From: Trichococcus ilyis
GTDB taxonomy: Bacteria; Bacillota; Bacilli; Lactobacillales; Aerococcaceae
Assembly: GCF_900109135.1 (NCBI RefSeq)
Contig: NZ_FNYT01000017.1
Span: forward strand, 1-64,000
Length of the DNA: 64,000 bases
Reading direction: 5' to 3'
The notes below the pieces were generated by a model. It worked only from the letters and a program-made list of their open reading frames with translations, did no database searches and had not been told where the DNA came from. Of the stretch, positions 53,579 to 63,088 are shown piece by piece (position 1 is the first letter of the stretch; every line of letters starts with the position of its first letter). Position numbers and translations under genes: made by a program.

Positions 53579-54665
53579 TGGAAGAAAACGAATAGAAGCA
53601 GCACTCAAGAAGCAGCCTTTGGACAGACCGGCAATTTCCGGTTGGCGCCATATGCCATTGGTCGACCGTGATTTCGAAGCGTTCGCCGACGCGACGATCG
53701 CCTTCACGGATGAGAACGATTGGGATCTGATCAAGCTGATGTCGCAAGGGCAATTCTTTGCGGAAGCCTATGGGACACCGATCGAATTTTCGACGGATGC
53801 GAAGGAATGGGCAGGCAAAATTCTGGAGTATCCGATCCGGAACGCAGCTGATCTGACGCGCTTGGAGCCTTTGCAAGCCGACAATCCTGTGATCCGGCGC
53901 GAAGCCGCTTTTGCCAAAAAGATCGTGGAGCACTACAACGGCGAAAAAGTCGTCGTCGGCACCGTGTTCTCGCCGTTGTCTTGGGTGAAGCAATTTGCGC
54001 CCGGTAACGATTCGATCGCGCACATCGTCGACGGACCGGAGGAAAGCCCAATCGCAGCTTTTCTGGAGAACCACCGGGAGGAACTGAAAGCAGCGCTTGA
54101 TGTGCTGCATGCCTCGAATAAAGTGTTCGTGGACGAATTGATCGCTGCCGGTGTGGACGGCTTCTTCATCGCTGAGCAGTACAGCCAACGCGGCGATATT
54201 TCCGAAGCGGACTACGCTGCTTTCGCCAAACCATATACGGATGAGCTCTTGGCTTACATCAACGACCGCACCTGGTTCAACATCCTGCATGCGCATGGGC
54301 ATGTCGATCTGGCCGTGGAACGCTTCATCGATTACGATGTCCAGGCCATCAACTGGGAAGACGGCAGCGACCACGCGGAGGACCCGACCCGGTTGAGCTT
54401 CCGCAAGCTGCGCGCCTTGACGGATAAACTGCTGATCGGCGGGATCTCGCCGAAATCCGATCTGACATTCTCGGATAATGCCCAGGCAGTCGAGGACTTG
54501 TTGGTGGATCGTTTGGCCGACGTCGTTGCCGAAACCGGCGACACGGGCATCGTATTTGCGCCGGGCTGCGCGATTTCCTTGGAAGCCAATCCGGATTTTT
54601 ACCAACGCATCAACGCAGCCGCCCAAAAAGTGCAGGCGACAATCCTAAAAACAGCAAGCCATTAA
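53562..54665 (+). CDS. URO-D-fold protein, probable zinc methyltransferase (2)
   Basis: A 367-residue paralogue of the gene at 51317. The putative metal ligands are His243-Ala-His245 (LHAHGHVD) and Cys336 (APGCAIS), so the middle Cys of the HXC...C pattern is replaced by His. The two copies are diverged and probably have different methyl donors or acceptors, or form a pair. Its ATG lies inside the end of the oxidoreductase gene, and 40 bp separate it from the transporter lipoprotein. Confidence 0.82.
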   Translation: MTETFNGRKRIEAALKKQPLDRPAISGWRHMPLVDRDFEAFADATIAFTDENDWDLIKLMSQGQFFAEAYGTPIEFSTDAKEWAGKILEYPIRNAADLTRLEPLQADNPVIRREAAFAKKIVEHYNGEKVVVGTVFSPLSWVKQFAPGNDSIAHIVDGPEESPIAAFLENHREELKAALDVLHASNKVFVDELIAAGVDGFFIAEQYSQRGDISEADYAAFAKPYTDELLAYINDRTWFNILHAHGHVDLAVERFIDYDVQAINWEDGSDHAEDPTRLSFRKLRALTDKLLIGGISPKSDLTFSDNAQAVEDLLVDRLADVVAETGDTGIVFAPGCAISLEANPDFYQRINAAAQKVQATILKTASH

Positions 54666-54705
54666 CGAACCGAAACATACAGAACCTACAGGAGGAGTAA
54701 ATTAT

Positions 54706-55578
54706 ATGAAGAGAAAAAGATTATTGACGACAGTTGGTTTATTGGGGATCACCTTACTGGCTGCTTGCGGCCAGACGGATGCGGAAACGACGAGCGAAGC
54801 AACGAGTGAAGCGGCGGCGGAAACGACGGAAGTGACCACCGTGACGGTAGCGCACACGCAAAGTTCCGCGCCGATGAATTATGTGGATGAGAACGGCGAG
54901 TCGACCGGTTATGAAGTCAGCGTGCTGAAGGCCATCGACGAGTTGTTGCCGCAGTATGAATTCGAATATGTGCCGACTTCCGACGAGGATCTGCTGATTG
55001 GGATCGAATCGGGCAAGTATGACGTCGGCACGAAAGGCGCTTGGTACACCGAGGAACGCGCCCAGAAATTCATTTTCCCTGAAAATTACATCGGCGCCAG
55101 CAGCATCGGCGTGTTGATCCGTTCGGAAGATGCAGAAGAAATTACCGATTTGGAATCCTTTGCGGCCGCAGGCAAGAGCCTGGTTCCGATTTCGCCGAAC
55201 AATGCGCAATATAATGTGATCCAAGAATTCAATGAAGAGCACCCGGATACGCCGATCGAGTTGGCTGCGGCGGATGTATTCGAAATCGCGGATGCTTATA
55301 CTTGGTTGTTGGAAGGCCGTTATGACGGCTACTTCGCTGTGAAGACCGCTTATGAGGTGAACGTGTTGGCGGAAGGCGCGCCTTACAGCCAATACAAGGA
55401 TGACTTCTCCTACTTCGTCTACGAAGCGCTGCCGACTTGGCCGTTGTTCAACAAAGAACAGCAGGAATTGGCGGACGCATATGATGAAGCCTTCGTGCAA
55501 TTGGAAGAGGACGGCACCATCGATAAATTGATGAACGAATTCCTTGGAGAGAACACCTTCCAATATGTGAAGGAATAA
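54706..55578 (+). CDS. Polar amino acid ABC transporter substrate-binding lipoprotein
   Basis: A 290-residue SBP_bac_3-type lipoprotein: signal peptide ending LLAACGQ (Cys near 22), a Thr/Ser/Glu/Ala-rich linker, then the binding domain (MNYVDENGESTGYEVSV near 63; GTKGAWYTEER near 109). It captures an amino acid or a close relative outside the membrane for the two permeases and ATPase at 55888-58123. The binding-site residues do not tell me which. It follows the second URO-D-fold gene after a GGAGGAG site. A hairpin array separates it from the permease. Confidence 0.9.
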   Translation: MKRKRLLTTVGLLGITLLAACGQTDAETTSEATSEAAAETTEVTTVTVAHTQSSAPMNYVDENGESTGYEVSVLKAIDELLPQYEFEYVPTSDEDLLIGIESGKYDVGTKGAWYTEERAQKFIFPENYIGASSIGVLIRSEDAEEITDLESFAAAGKSLVPISPNNAQYNVIQEFNEEHPDTPIELAAADVFEIADAYTWLLEGRYDGYFAVKTAYEVNVLAEGAPYSQYKDDFSYFVYEALPTWPLFNKEQQELADAYDEAFVQLEEDGTIDKLMNEFLGENTFQYVKE

Positions 55579-55649
55579 TAATCGAAGTGGCGACGGGGAG
55601 GACTGTCTGGGGGAGTGGAATGTAGCGGACCGGATCAAGTCGAGGAGAA

Positions 55650-55778
55650 TGTCGGATAACGGTTTGATATCCGACAAATCAGCCCTGGCATCGCGTGAAA
55701 TAGTCGAATGTCATTCCGCATTCGACAAATTGGTCCCTGCGCCGCGCGAAATAGTCGAATGATCGCCCAACATCCGAC
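55650..55778. repeat. TGTCGRAT hairpin array C (about 51-bp tandem units)
   Basis: Three units spaced 51-53 bp. Arms are TGTCGGATA/TATCCGACA (55650-55658, 55668-55676), GTCGAATG/CATTCGAC (55703-55710, 55719-55726) and GTCGAATG/CATCCGAC (55754-55761, 55771-55778). The spacers are also alike (ACAAAT..CCCTG...CGCG.GAAATAGTCGAATG). It lies within the ABC operon between binding protein and permease; hairpins here may stabilise the upstream mRNA and adjust subunit ratio. The rest of 55579-55887 shows nothing further. Confidence 0.75.
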
Positions 55779-55887
55779 AAACCGCACCATCTCGCACCAC
55801 CCTGCGCCATCCGGCACCTAGCTCGGCTGGCGCTTCCGGCCCGAAAAGCCAGGCAACACATGACAGACAAGAGGAGGGAGCTTAAAA

Positions 55888-56598
55888 ATGAATCGTCCAT
55901 TCGACATCACCTATATATGGAAGGCTGTGCCGGAAATCCTGTCCGGCCTGGGCGTAACGCTGCAATTTTTGATCGGTACGATCGTGATCGGAGGGCTGCT
56001 GGGATTCCTGGCGACTTGGGCAAGGCTCGGCGGGCCGAAATGGTTGCGGGCGATCGTCCATGGTTACATCTGGATCATCCGCTGCACCCCCTCGATCGTC
56101 ATGATGTTCTTGGTCTTCTACGGCTTGCCGGAGGTGCTGTTGGGCGTCTTCGACATCGACATCAACAGCTGGAACCGCATCTACTTTGTCGTCATCGCCT
56201 TGGCCATCCTGTTTTCGGCGCCTTGTTCGGAAATCATGCGTTCGGCTTACTTGGCAGTCGCAAAAGTGCAGCGCGAGGCCGCCCTCAGTATCGGCCTCAG
56301 CGAAGCGCAAGCATTCAGAAGGATCGTTTTGCCACAAGCGCTCGTGAGCGCCTTGCCGAACCTCGGCAATTCGTTCATCCTGCTGATGAAGGAGGGGGCT
56401 TTGGCTTACACAATCGGCATAGTTGATATCATGGGCAAAGGCCAGCTGATCATCGCGCGCAATCTCGGCGGTTATTCGATCGAGACCTACATTGCCTTGG
56501 CTGGCATCTATTGGCTGTTGACGCTGGCGATCGAGAAAGCCTTCAAGCTGGCGGAAGACAAATTATCGGCAGGAAAACAACCGCTGCGCGCGGCCTAA
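55888..56598 (+). CDS. Polar amino acid ABC transporter permease 1
   Basis: A 236-residue HisM/GlnP-type permease with about five membrane segments. It shows the EAA loop signature [23 protein letters not shown] near 131-153 that docks on the ATPase. The ATG follows AGGAGGGAG. Paired with the next permease, it forms the heteromeric channel of the importer. Confidence 0.92.
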   Translation: MNRPFDITYIWKAVPEILSGLGVTLQFLIGTIVIGGLLGFLATWARLGGPKWLRAIVHGYIWIIRCTPSIVMMFLVFYGLPEVLLGVFDIDINSWNRIYFVVIALAILFSAPCSEIMRSAYLAVAKVQREAALSIGLSEAQAFRRIVLPQALVSALPNLGNSFILLMKEGALAYTIGIVDIMGKGQLIIARNLGGYSIETYIALAGIYWLLTLAIEKAFKLAEDKLSAGKQPLRAA

Positions 56599-56616
56599 GA
56601 GAAGGGAGCGAGACGC

Positions 56617-57408
56617 ATGACCATTGATTCAGCCTATATCCAGGAAATTCTGATCCTCGTATTGCAGGGCATCCCGACGACGCTGCGCTTGACCTTTATT
56701 CCCTTACTGCTCGCGCTGCCGTTCGCTTTCCTGATCGCGTTGGCGAGACAGCGGAACATCAAAGTGCTGGCGCGGATTTCCCAAGTCTACGTGTCCTTCA
56801 TCAGAGGGACGCCCCTCATCGTCCAGATTCTGGTGATGTACAGTCTTTTCCCGAGCCTGCTGAACGTCATCGTGAAGAGCCGGGGGACCGATTACGACGT
56901 TTTCGGCATCAATCCGATCTATTACGCGTACATCGTTTTTACGCTGAACACGGTTGCGATCCTTTCGGAGGTTTTCCGCTCGGCCCTCGAAACGGTCGAC
57001 AAACGCCAACTCGAGGCGGCCCTGTCGATCGGCTTGCTGCCGGTACAGGCTTATCGGCGGATCGTGATTCCACAAGCACTGGTGGCGGCAACGCCGAATT
57101 TGTGCAACAGCACCGTCAATCTGCTGAAATCGACCTCGCTGGCCTTTCTGATGTCGGTGCAGGATATCACAGCCATCGCCAAGACGGAAGCGGCATTCGG
57201 CTACAATTATCTCGAGTCCTATCTGGTGATTTTCATTGTCTACATCGTCCTCTGCTCGCTCGTCCAGGTGTTTTTCCAACTGTTGGAGCAGCGCCTGTCC
57301 GTCTATAAGCGCGGGCGTGCGGTTGCGAAAAAAACAGTGATGCAGCCGGAATACTATGAGGACGCACGAAAGGAGCGGTACCATGCTGGCATTGAAGAAT
57401 ATTCATAA
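56617..57408 (+). CDS. Polar amino acid ABC transporter permease 2
   Basis: A 263-residue HisQ/GlnP-type permease with about five membrane segments and the EAA loop [23 protein letters not shown] near 131-153. It begins 18 bp after permease 1, and its last 26 bp overlap the ATPase gene. The C-terminal about 30 residues are basic and polar, and lie in the cytoplasm. Confidence 0.92.
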   Translation: MTIDSAYIQEILILVLQGIPTTLRLTFIPLLLALPFAFLIALARQRNIKVLARISQVYVSFIRGTPLIVQILVMYSLFPSLLNVIVKSRGTDYDVFGINPIYYAYIVFTLNTVAILSEVFRSALETVDKRQLEAALSIGLLPVQAYRRIVIPQALVAATPNLCNSTVNLLKSTSLAFLMSVQDITAIAKTEAAFGYNYLESYLVIFIVYIVLCSLVQVFFQLLEQRLSVYKRGRAVAKKTVMQPEYYEDARKERYHAGIEEYS

Positions 57409-58123
57409 GAAATTCGGCGAACTGGAAGTGCTGAAAGGCGTGGACATCGCCGTCGAAAAGGGTGATATCGTCGTGATACTGGGCCCGAGCGGTTCGGGGA
57501 AAACAACCTTGCTGCGCTGCATCAACTTCCTGGAACGCGCCGACGAAGGCTCCTTGCATTTCGACGAAATCCAGACCGATTTTACGAAAGCAAGTAAGAA
57601 GGACATCAACGCAGTCCGGAAAAAATCGGCTTTCGTTTTCCAGAACTACGGCCTGTTCGACAACAAAACGGTGTTGGACAATGTCACCGAAGGCCTGATC
57701 GTCGGACGCAAAGTGCCGAAGAAGGAAGCCACCGAAACTGCCATCCGCGCCTTGGAAAAGGTCGGCCTGAGCGACCGCTTGGCCTACTACCCTTCGCAAT
57801 TGTCGGGCGGTCAGCAGCAACGGGTCGGCATCGCCCGGGCACTCGCGGTGAATCCGGACGTCATCCTGTTCGACGAACCGACATCGGCGTTGGATCCGGA
57901 ACTGGTCGGCGAAGTGCTGCAGGTCATCCGCAAACTGGCCGAGGAAGGCACCACCATGGTCGTCGTCACGCATGAGATGACCTTCGCCAAGGAAGTGGCC
58001 AACCGCGTCATTTTCATGGATCAGGGCGTCATCGTGGAGGAGGGCGCCCCTGAAGACATTTTCGGCAATCCGAAAGAAGCCCGCACCAGAGGGTTCCTGC
58101 AGCGGATCCTGGCCCGGGTGTGA
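57383..58123 (+). CDS. Polar amino acid ABC transporter ATP-binding protein
   Basis: A 246-residue GlnQ/HisP-type ATPase: Walker [10 protein letters not shown] near 33-41, Q-loop FVFQNYGLF near 82, signature LSGGQQQR near 138, Walker [13 protein letters not shown] near 158 and the H-loop VVTHEM near 194. It energises the two permeases. The ATG at 57383 is preceded by AAAGGAG inside the previous gene; the upstream in-frame ATG lacks a site. A terminator follows, closing the T-box operon. Confidence 0.95.
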   Translation: MLALKNIHKKFGELEVLKGVDIAVEKGDIVVILGPSGSGKTTLLRCINFLERADEGSLHFDEIQTDFTKASKKDINAVRKKSAFVFQNYGLFDNKTVLDNVTEGLIVGRKVPKKEATETAIRALEKVGLSDRLAYYPSQLSGGQQQRVGIARALAVNPDVILFDEPTSALDPELVGEVLQVIRKLAEEGTTMVVVTHEMTFAKEVANRVIFMDQGVIVEEGAPEDIFGNPKEARTRGFLQRILARV

Positions 58124-58144
58124 GCTCGGAAAATCCCCTGCATC

Positions 58145-58183
58145 GCTCGTCCTGCTGTTAACAACGGGGGACGGGCTTTTTGT
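58145..58183 (+). terminator. Terminator of the T-box operon
   Basis: GCTCGTCC / GGACGGGC with an inner CTGTT/AACAAC-like pairing is followed by TTTTTG, about 20 bp after the ATPase stop. Confidence 0.78.
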
Positions 58184-58336
58184 GTTTCGTGATGTATCGC
58201 TTTTGCCTATCACACGTGTTCGGAAATCGGAATTATCCTTAAGCCAGTTTGAATGGTAAGCTACTTGTACATACATATAAAAGAAATGAATTCCAATATA
58301 GGAATAAAAATAATGAAAATCGTCAGGAGGAACAGT

Positions 58337-60004
58337 ATGTTAAAAGATAAATGGGTCATCACATCAGCGCTAGCGATAAGTTTGGTGTTGGCGGGCTGTT
58401 CGACTGGAGATGCCGCAAATACAGAAAGCAGCGAAGGCACAGCTGCTTCATCTACTACCACCGCTGCAGAGCAAGTCATCACGGTCACGAACGCGGGAGA
58501 TTTGGCATCCTTGGACAATGCAGTCTCCGCGGACAACGCCAGCTTGGTGGTGCTCGAGAACGCAAATGAAGGTCTTTACCGCGTCGGCGACGATGGTGCC
58601 TTTGAATTAGGTATCGCTGCCGAGGAACCTGTTGTCAGCGAAGATGGACTGGAATATACTTTCAAGATAAGAGAAGATGCAAATTGGTCGAACGGGGATC
58701 CGGTGACCGCGGAAGATTTCGTCTATACCTATCAAAAAATCGTGGATCCGGCGACGGCTTCCCCGAACGTCAATAAACTGTATCCTTTGAAGAATGCGGA
58801 AGCGATCAACAATGGGGAGTTGGACAAGACGGAACTGGGTGTCGAAGCAATCGACGAGAAGACCGTGAAATTCACATTGGGCAATCCGACCGCTTATTTC
58901 AAGGACCTTTTGGGGACGTCCTCTTATCTGCCGCAGAACCACCAGTTGGCGAGTGAACTGGGCGCCGGCTACGGAACGAACAGTGAAAATGCTGTGTACA
59001 ACGGGCCTTTCATTGTTGAGGATTGGGAAGGCACGGACCTGAACTGGACGATGGTGCCGAATGAAGAATACTGGGATGCGGAAAACGTCCAATTGGATCA
59101 GATCAATTGGGAAGTCAGCAAGGAAATCGCCACGAACATCAATCTGTTTGAATCCGGCGAGGTTCAGTTGACGCAAATCAGCAACCCCTACATCGAAGAG
59201 TACAAAGGGTCCGAAGAACTGGTGACGGAGCCGAAAGCCTTGTCCGGTTATGTCTGGTTCAACCAAGGCCGCACGAACACCGCCAATGTCCATCTGCGCA
59301 AAGCACTTTCCCAATCATTCGACAAGGAAGCCTATGTGAACACCGTGTTGAATGACGGGTCGGTTCCGTCGAATGGCTTCGTGCCTTCCAATTACGCTTT
59401 CAATCCGGAAACGGAAGATGATTTCCGCGAAGAAAGCGGCGATTTGGCCGTCTACGATCTGGAAACGGCGCAGGCCGAGTGGGAAACTGCGAAGGAGGAG
59501 CTCGGAATCGAAACGCTGTCGATCGAATTGCTGACTTCCGACACCGAAACTTCCAAGACAACAGCCGAATTCCTGCAATCGCAATGGCAACAGAACCTGC
59601 CCGGTTTGACAATCACGATCCGCAATGTGCCATTGAAAAGCCGGATGGAATCGACCACGAACGGGGATTATGACATCGCCTACGGAACGTACACGCCCAG
59701 CTATGCCGACCCGATCGCCTTTTTGGAAATGTATGAATCAACAAGCGGCCTGAACAGTTCCCGCTTTGCGGACGAAAGCTACGATGCGTTGCTGGACGAC
59801 ACCAGAAGCACGTATGCCAACGATCCGGAGCAACGTTGGGAAGCGTTGCTGGCTGCCGAAGAAACATTGATAGCGGAGAACGCCGTCAACGCGCCGATTT
59901 ACCAAGGCGCCAATGCCAATCTGATCGATCCGACCTTGAAGGATGTGCAGATCCAACCGGTGGGCGCAGCGATGTACTTCCGCACGGCTTACGTGGAGGA
60001 ATAA
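58337..60004 (+). CDS. Oligopeptide-binding lipoprotein (OppA-like)
   Basis: A 555-residue SBP_bac_5 lipoprotein: signal peptide ending LVLAGCS (Cys near 21), Ser/Thr/Ala linker, then a large peptide-binding domain (YTFKIREDANWSNGDPVTAEDF near 107). It captures peptides for an oligopeptide ABC transporter, but no permease or ATPase genes adjoin it, so it must use a system encoded elsewhere. The ATG at 58337 lies 6 bp after AGGAGG; the 28-residue upstream extension was rejected. PepT follows, after a terminator, and would trim imported tripeptides. Confidence 0.93.
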   Translation: MLKDKWVITSALAISLVLAGCSTGDAANTESSEGTAASSTTTAAEQVITVTNAGDLASLDNAVSADNASLVVLENANEGLYRVGDDGAFELGIAAEEPVVSEDGLEYTFKIREDANWSNGDPVTAEDFVYTYQKIVDPATASPNVNKLYPLKNAEAINNGELDKTELGVEAIDEKTVKFTLGNPTAYFKDLLGTSSYLPQNHQLASELGAGYGTNSENAVYNGPFIVEDWEGTDLNWTMVPNEEYWDAENVQLDQINWEVSKEIATNINLFESGEVQLTQISNPYIEEYKGSEELVTEPKALSGYVWFNQGRTNTANVHLRKALSQSFDKEAYVNTVLNDGSVPSNGFVPSNYAFNPETEDDFREESGDLAVYDLETAQAEWETAKEELGIETLSIELLTSDTETSKTTAEFLQSQWQQNLPGLTITIRNVPLKSRMESTTNGDYDIAYGTYTPSYADPIAFLEMYESTSGLNSSRFADESYDALLDDTRSTYANDPEQRWEALLAAEETLIAENAVNAPIYQGANANLIDPTLKDVQIQPVGAAMYFRTAYVEE

Positions 60005-60035
60005 TGCGATAAGATACCGAGAACATGGATGAAAA

Positions 60036-60087
60036 TAAATATCCGCTTAACGGCCCTTTCCAGGGGTGTCCGTTAGTCGGATATTTC
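60036..60087 (+). terminator. Terminator after the oppA-like gene
   Basis: The stem AAATATCCG..TAACGG / CCGTTA..CGGATATTT is followed by T-rich sequence, 32 bp after the stop. Confidence 0.82.
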
Positions 60088-60131
60088 CTTATACAGATAT
60101 GAAAAGGGTCAAAGGAAGGCGGATGAGGAAT

Positions 60132-61421
60132 ATGAAAGAAAATTTATTGGAAAGATTCATCGCATACGCAAAGGTCGACACGCGTTCGGACGACAGCAGC
60201 TATACGGTGCCGTCGACCCATAACCAAGTGACATTCGCCCTGGAATTGGCGAAGGAACTGATCAGGATCGGTCTGGAAGAGGTCGAATACAATGAAACGA
60301 ACGGCTTTCTGACGGCGACCTTGCCTAGCAATACGACAGAAGCGGTGCCGGTCATCGGCTTCATCGCGCATTTGGATACGGCTGATTTCAACTCAGTCAA
60401 CATCAATCCTCAAGTCCACTATGCTTATGATGGCGGTGACATCGTCCTGAATGCGTCCGAACAGATCATCCTTTCGCCGAAGGAATTCCCGCGCCTGCGC
60501 AACTATGTCGGTGAGACGGTCATCACGACGGACGGCACGACCTTGTTGGGGGCCGATGATAAGGCTGGGATTGCCTCCATCGTGACAGCCTGCGAACAGT
60601 TCCTTGCGCATCCGGAATTGAAACACGGAAAGATCCGCCTCGCTTTCGGGCCGGATGAAGAACTGGGTGCCCGCGGAGCGAAGCTTTTCGATGTGGAACA
60701 TTTCGCTGCCGATTTCGCCTACACAATCGATGGCGGACCGATCGGAAACCTGACCTACGACAATTTCAATGCGGCCCAAGCAGAGCTCACCATCCGCGGC
60801 ACGAGCGTCCATCCCGGTTCCGCGAAGGATACGATGGTCAACGCTTTGCTGGTAGCCAGCCAATTTGCGACAGCCTTGCCTCAGCACGAAACACCGGAGC
60901 GCACCAGCGGCTACGAAGGCTATTATTTCCTGACATCGCAGAGCGGTACTGTCGACGAGGTCAAACAGACCTACTTCATCCGCGATCATGACCGGGAACG
61001 TTTCGCCGACCGCAAGCGATTCTTCGCCGAACAGGTGGAAGCCTTCAACGCACGATTTGCCGAACCGCGGATTGCATTGACGCTTTTCGACCAGTACTAC
61101 AATATGCGCGACATCATCGAGCAGCATCCGGTCGTCGTGGACTTGGCGGTGCAGGCTTATGAATACTGCGGCATCACACCGGTATTCAAACCGATGCGCG
61201 GTGGAACGGATGGCTGCATCATTTCGCACAAAGGCCTGCCTACCCCGAACCTGTTCTCTGGCACCGAAAACGGCCACGGCAAATACGAATTCGTCACATT
61301 AGAGACGATGGCGAAATCCGTCGACGTCATCATGGCGATTGCCGAACAGAGTGCTGCGGTTAATGCAACTGCTGATGCTTCCGTGAATACCGATCATGTT
61401 GCAGTTACCGAATACAGCTGA
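60132..61421 (+). CDS. pepT: Peptidase T (tripeptide aminopeptidase)
   Basis: A 429-residue M20-family zinc aminopeptidase that removes the N-terminal residue of tripeptides in the cytoplasm. Ligands appear in IAHLDTADF (near 78), LLGADDKAGI (near 140), GPDEELGARG (near 175) and HKGLPTPNLFSG near the C-terminus. I start at MKENLLERF, the usual PepT N-terminus; an ATG three codons earlier is also possible. About 20 residues beyond the catalytic core (NATADASVNTDHVAVTEYS) are an unusual low-complexity tail. Confidence 0.95.
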   Translation: MKENLLERFIAYAKVDTRSDDSSYTVPSTHNQVTFALELAKELIRIGLEEVEYNETNGFLTATLPSNTTEAVPVIGFIAHLDTADFNSVNINPQVHYAYDGGDIVLNASEQIILSPKEFPRLRNYVGETVITTDGTTLLGADDKAGIASIVTACEQFLAHPELKHGKIRLAFGPDEELGARGAKLFDVEHFAADFAYTIDGGPIGNLTYDNFNAAQAELTIRGTSVHPGSAKDTMVNALLVASQFATALPQHETPERTSGYEGYYFLTSQSGTVDEVKQTYFIRDHDRERFADRKRFFAEQVEAFNARFAEPRIALTLFDQYYNMRDIIEQHPVVVDLAVQAYEYCGITPVFKPMRGGTDGCIISHKGLPTPNLFSGTENGHGKYEFVTLETMAKSVDVIMAIAEQSAAVNATADASVNTDHVAVTEYS

Positions 61422-61566
61422 CAAATTCGGTAACTCTGGCGGATTTGTTGTTCAAAAAACTCAACACCATGGAATCACGATGATTCAGTGTTTTTGATGT
61501 ATAATCATCTTGTTCTGATCGAAAAGTGTCTGTCTGTTGACGACAATAGGAAGGAGCAAGGTGCCT

Positions 61567-62199
61567 ATGCTTAAAGAAGCATGTGTAGAGAATTTTACCG
61601 ATATACCGCTTGTGGTCCAAAGAGGGGCCGATCGGATTGAGTTATGCGACAACCTGGTAGTTGGCGGCACAACCCCCAGTATCGGGGTTATCCGAAAGTC
61701 AATCGAGTATTGTCGGGATCGAAACATTCCGGTTATCGTCCTCATCCGGCCGCGCGGCGGAGATTTTGTTTACACAGCTATCGAAAAAGAAATCATGCTG
61801 ATTGATCTGGAAGCAGCGTTGCAAGCCGGAGCAACGGGAGTGGCAATCGGAGCCTTAACAGAAACCTGCTCATTAGATAAGCCGTTTCTGGAGGAAATAG
61901 TCGGATTGACGACAGCCGGAAAATGCGAGTGCACTTTTCATATGGCATTCGATTCCGTCCCGGAAGCTGAGCAGATCGAATCAGCTGAATGGTTGGCTAA
62001 AACGGGATTCACCCGAATCTTGACGCATGGTGGACCCGCTGAAGTCGATATATTTACCCATGTTGACCATTTGCGAAAAATAATGGCTGCGAGCGGGCGC
62101 ATTTCGATAATGCCAGGTGGCGGTGTAACGAAGAAGAATGTGTTGGAATTACAAGCCCAACTGGGTTTTAAGGAAGCGCACGGAACCAAAATCGTTTAA
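61567..62199 (+). CDS. cutC: CutC family protein
   Basis: A 210-residue TIM-barrel protein of the CutC family, historically linked to copper handling though its enzyme activity is unknown. Family motifs: LKEACVEN at the start, GADRIELCDNL.VGG.TPS near 20-40, VLIRPRGGDF near 62, HMAFD near 125 and ILTHGG near 155. It is shorter than E. coli CutC but within the Gram-positive range. The ATG at 61567 lies downstream of AAGGAGCAAGGTG. It is monocistronic, with a terminator at its end. Confidence 0.92.
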   Translation: MLKEACVENFTDIPLVVQRGADRIELCDNLVVGGTTPSIGVIRKSIEYCRDRNIPVIVLIRPRGGDFVYTAIEKEIMLIDLEAALQAGATGVAIGALTETCSLDKPFLEEIVGLTTAGKCECTFHMAFDSVPEAEQIESAEWLAKTGFTRILTHGGPAEVDIFTHVDHLRKIMAASGRISIMPGGGVTKKNVLELQAQLGFKEAHGTKIV

Positions 62200-62201
62200 C
62201 C

Positions 62202-62252
62202 TAAAAAAAGCCGATAAGGAAACGGAACATCCGTGACCTTATCGGCTTTTTG
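62202..62252. terminator. Bidirectional terminator between cutC and fghA
   Basis: The perfect AAAAAGCCGATAAGG / CCTTATCGGCTTTTT stem lies between convergent genes. Confidence 0.88.
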
Positions 62253-62253
62253 G

Positions 62254-63084
62254 TTAACCCAAAAACTCTTTATGAAATTGCAGATGCTCCTCGATGAAGG
62301 AGGCGATCGTGAAGTAACTGTGGTCGTAGCCTTCCAGTTTTTCGTAGCTGACTTTTTTGCCCTCAGCGGCCTGCAGGAAAGCGTCCTCGTTCAGCTGGAC
62401 TTCATAAAAGGCATCCGCGGTCCCTTGCGAAATATGGATCGGTTGGGCGCTGTCGCATTTGGCGATCAGGCTCGTCGCATCCCACTCCGCCCAATCTTTT
62501 TCATCCGGCCCCAGGTAGGCGGTAAAGGCTTTCTGACCCCAAGGAACCTGTGACGGATTCAAAATCGGAGCGAAGGCGGAAATCGAACGGAAGCGTTCCG
62601 GATGCTTCAGTCCGATGACCAAAGCGCCGTGCCCGCCCATCGAATGGCCCATGATGCTCTCTTTTTCGGAAAAATTCGGGATCAGGCTGTAGACAAGTTG
62701 CGGCAGTTCCTGCGTCAGATAATCATACATCCGGTAATTTTTGGCCCACGGTTCCTGGGTTGCATTCAGGTAAAAACCGGCACCCTGGCCCAAGTCCCAA
62801 CCTGCATCATCGGCGACAGCCGTTCCGCGCGGGGAAGTGTCCGGCATGACAACTGCCAGTTGGTGTTGGCTCGCATATTTCTGGAAGGCGCCTTTCTGGC
62901 TGAAGTTATCGTCAGTACACGTCAATCCGGAAAGCCACCAAATCAAAGATGTCGGTTTGTTGTCCGTTTGTTTCGGCAGGAACAGGCTGAAAACCATATC
63001 GCAATCCAGTGTTTCAGAATGGTGACGATATTTTCGTTGTTCGCCGCCGAATGCTTTATGCGTTTCGATCACATGCACTGTCAT
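62254..63084 (-). CDS. fghA: S-formylglutathione hydrolase
   Basis: A 276-residue alpha/beta hydrolase of the esterase D group. The serine lies in GHSMGGHGAL near 148, the oxyanion stretch in WWLSGLTCTDDNF near 50, and a C-terminal His in EGYDHSYF near 256. It hydrolyses S-formylglutathione to formate and thiol, finishing formaldehyde detoxification begun by the adjacent class III dehydrogenase. I prefer the ATG at 63084, which uses GGAGAAT inside the dehydrogenase end, over one 15 bp upstream. Both genes are transcribed leftward as an operon. Confidence 0.92.
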   Translation of the reverse strand: MTVHVIETHKAFGGEQRKYRHHSETLDCDMVFSLFLPKQTDNKPTSLIWWLSGLTCTDDNFSQKGAFQKYASQHQLAVVMPDTSPRGTAVADDAGWDLGQGAGFYLNATQEPWAKNYRMYDYLTQELPQLVYSLIPNFSEKESIMGHSMGGHGALVIGLKHPERFRSISAFAPILNPSQVPWGQKAFTAYLGPDEKDWAEWDATSLIAKCDSAQPIHISQGTADAFYEVQLNEDAFLQAAEGKKVSYEKLEGYDHSYFTIASFIEEHLQFHKEFLG

Positions 63085-63088
63085 CGCC

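Noticed and set aside
51317-54665. Haem biosynthesis role (HemE) for the two URO-D-fold proteins
   Set aside because: No haem genes are nearby, the leader is an amino-acid-responsive T-box, and the His/Cys pattern fits zinc methyltransferases better.
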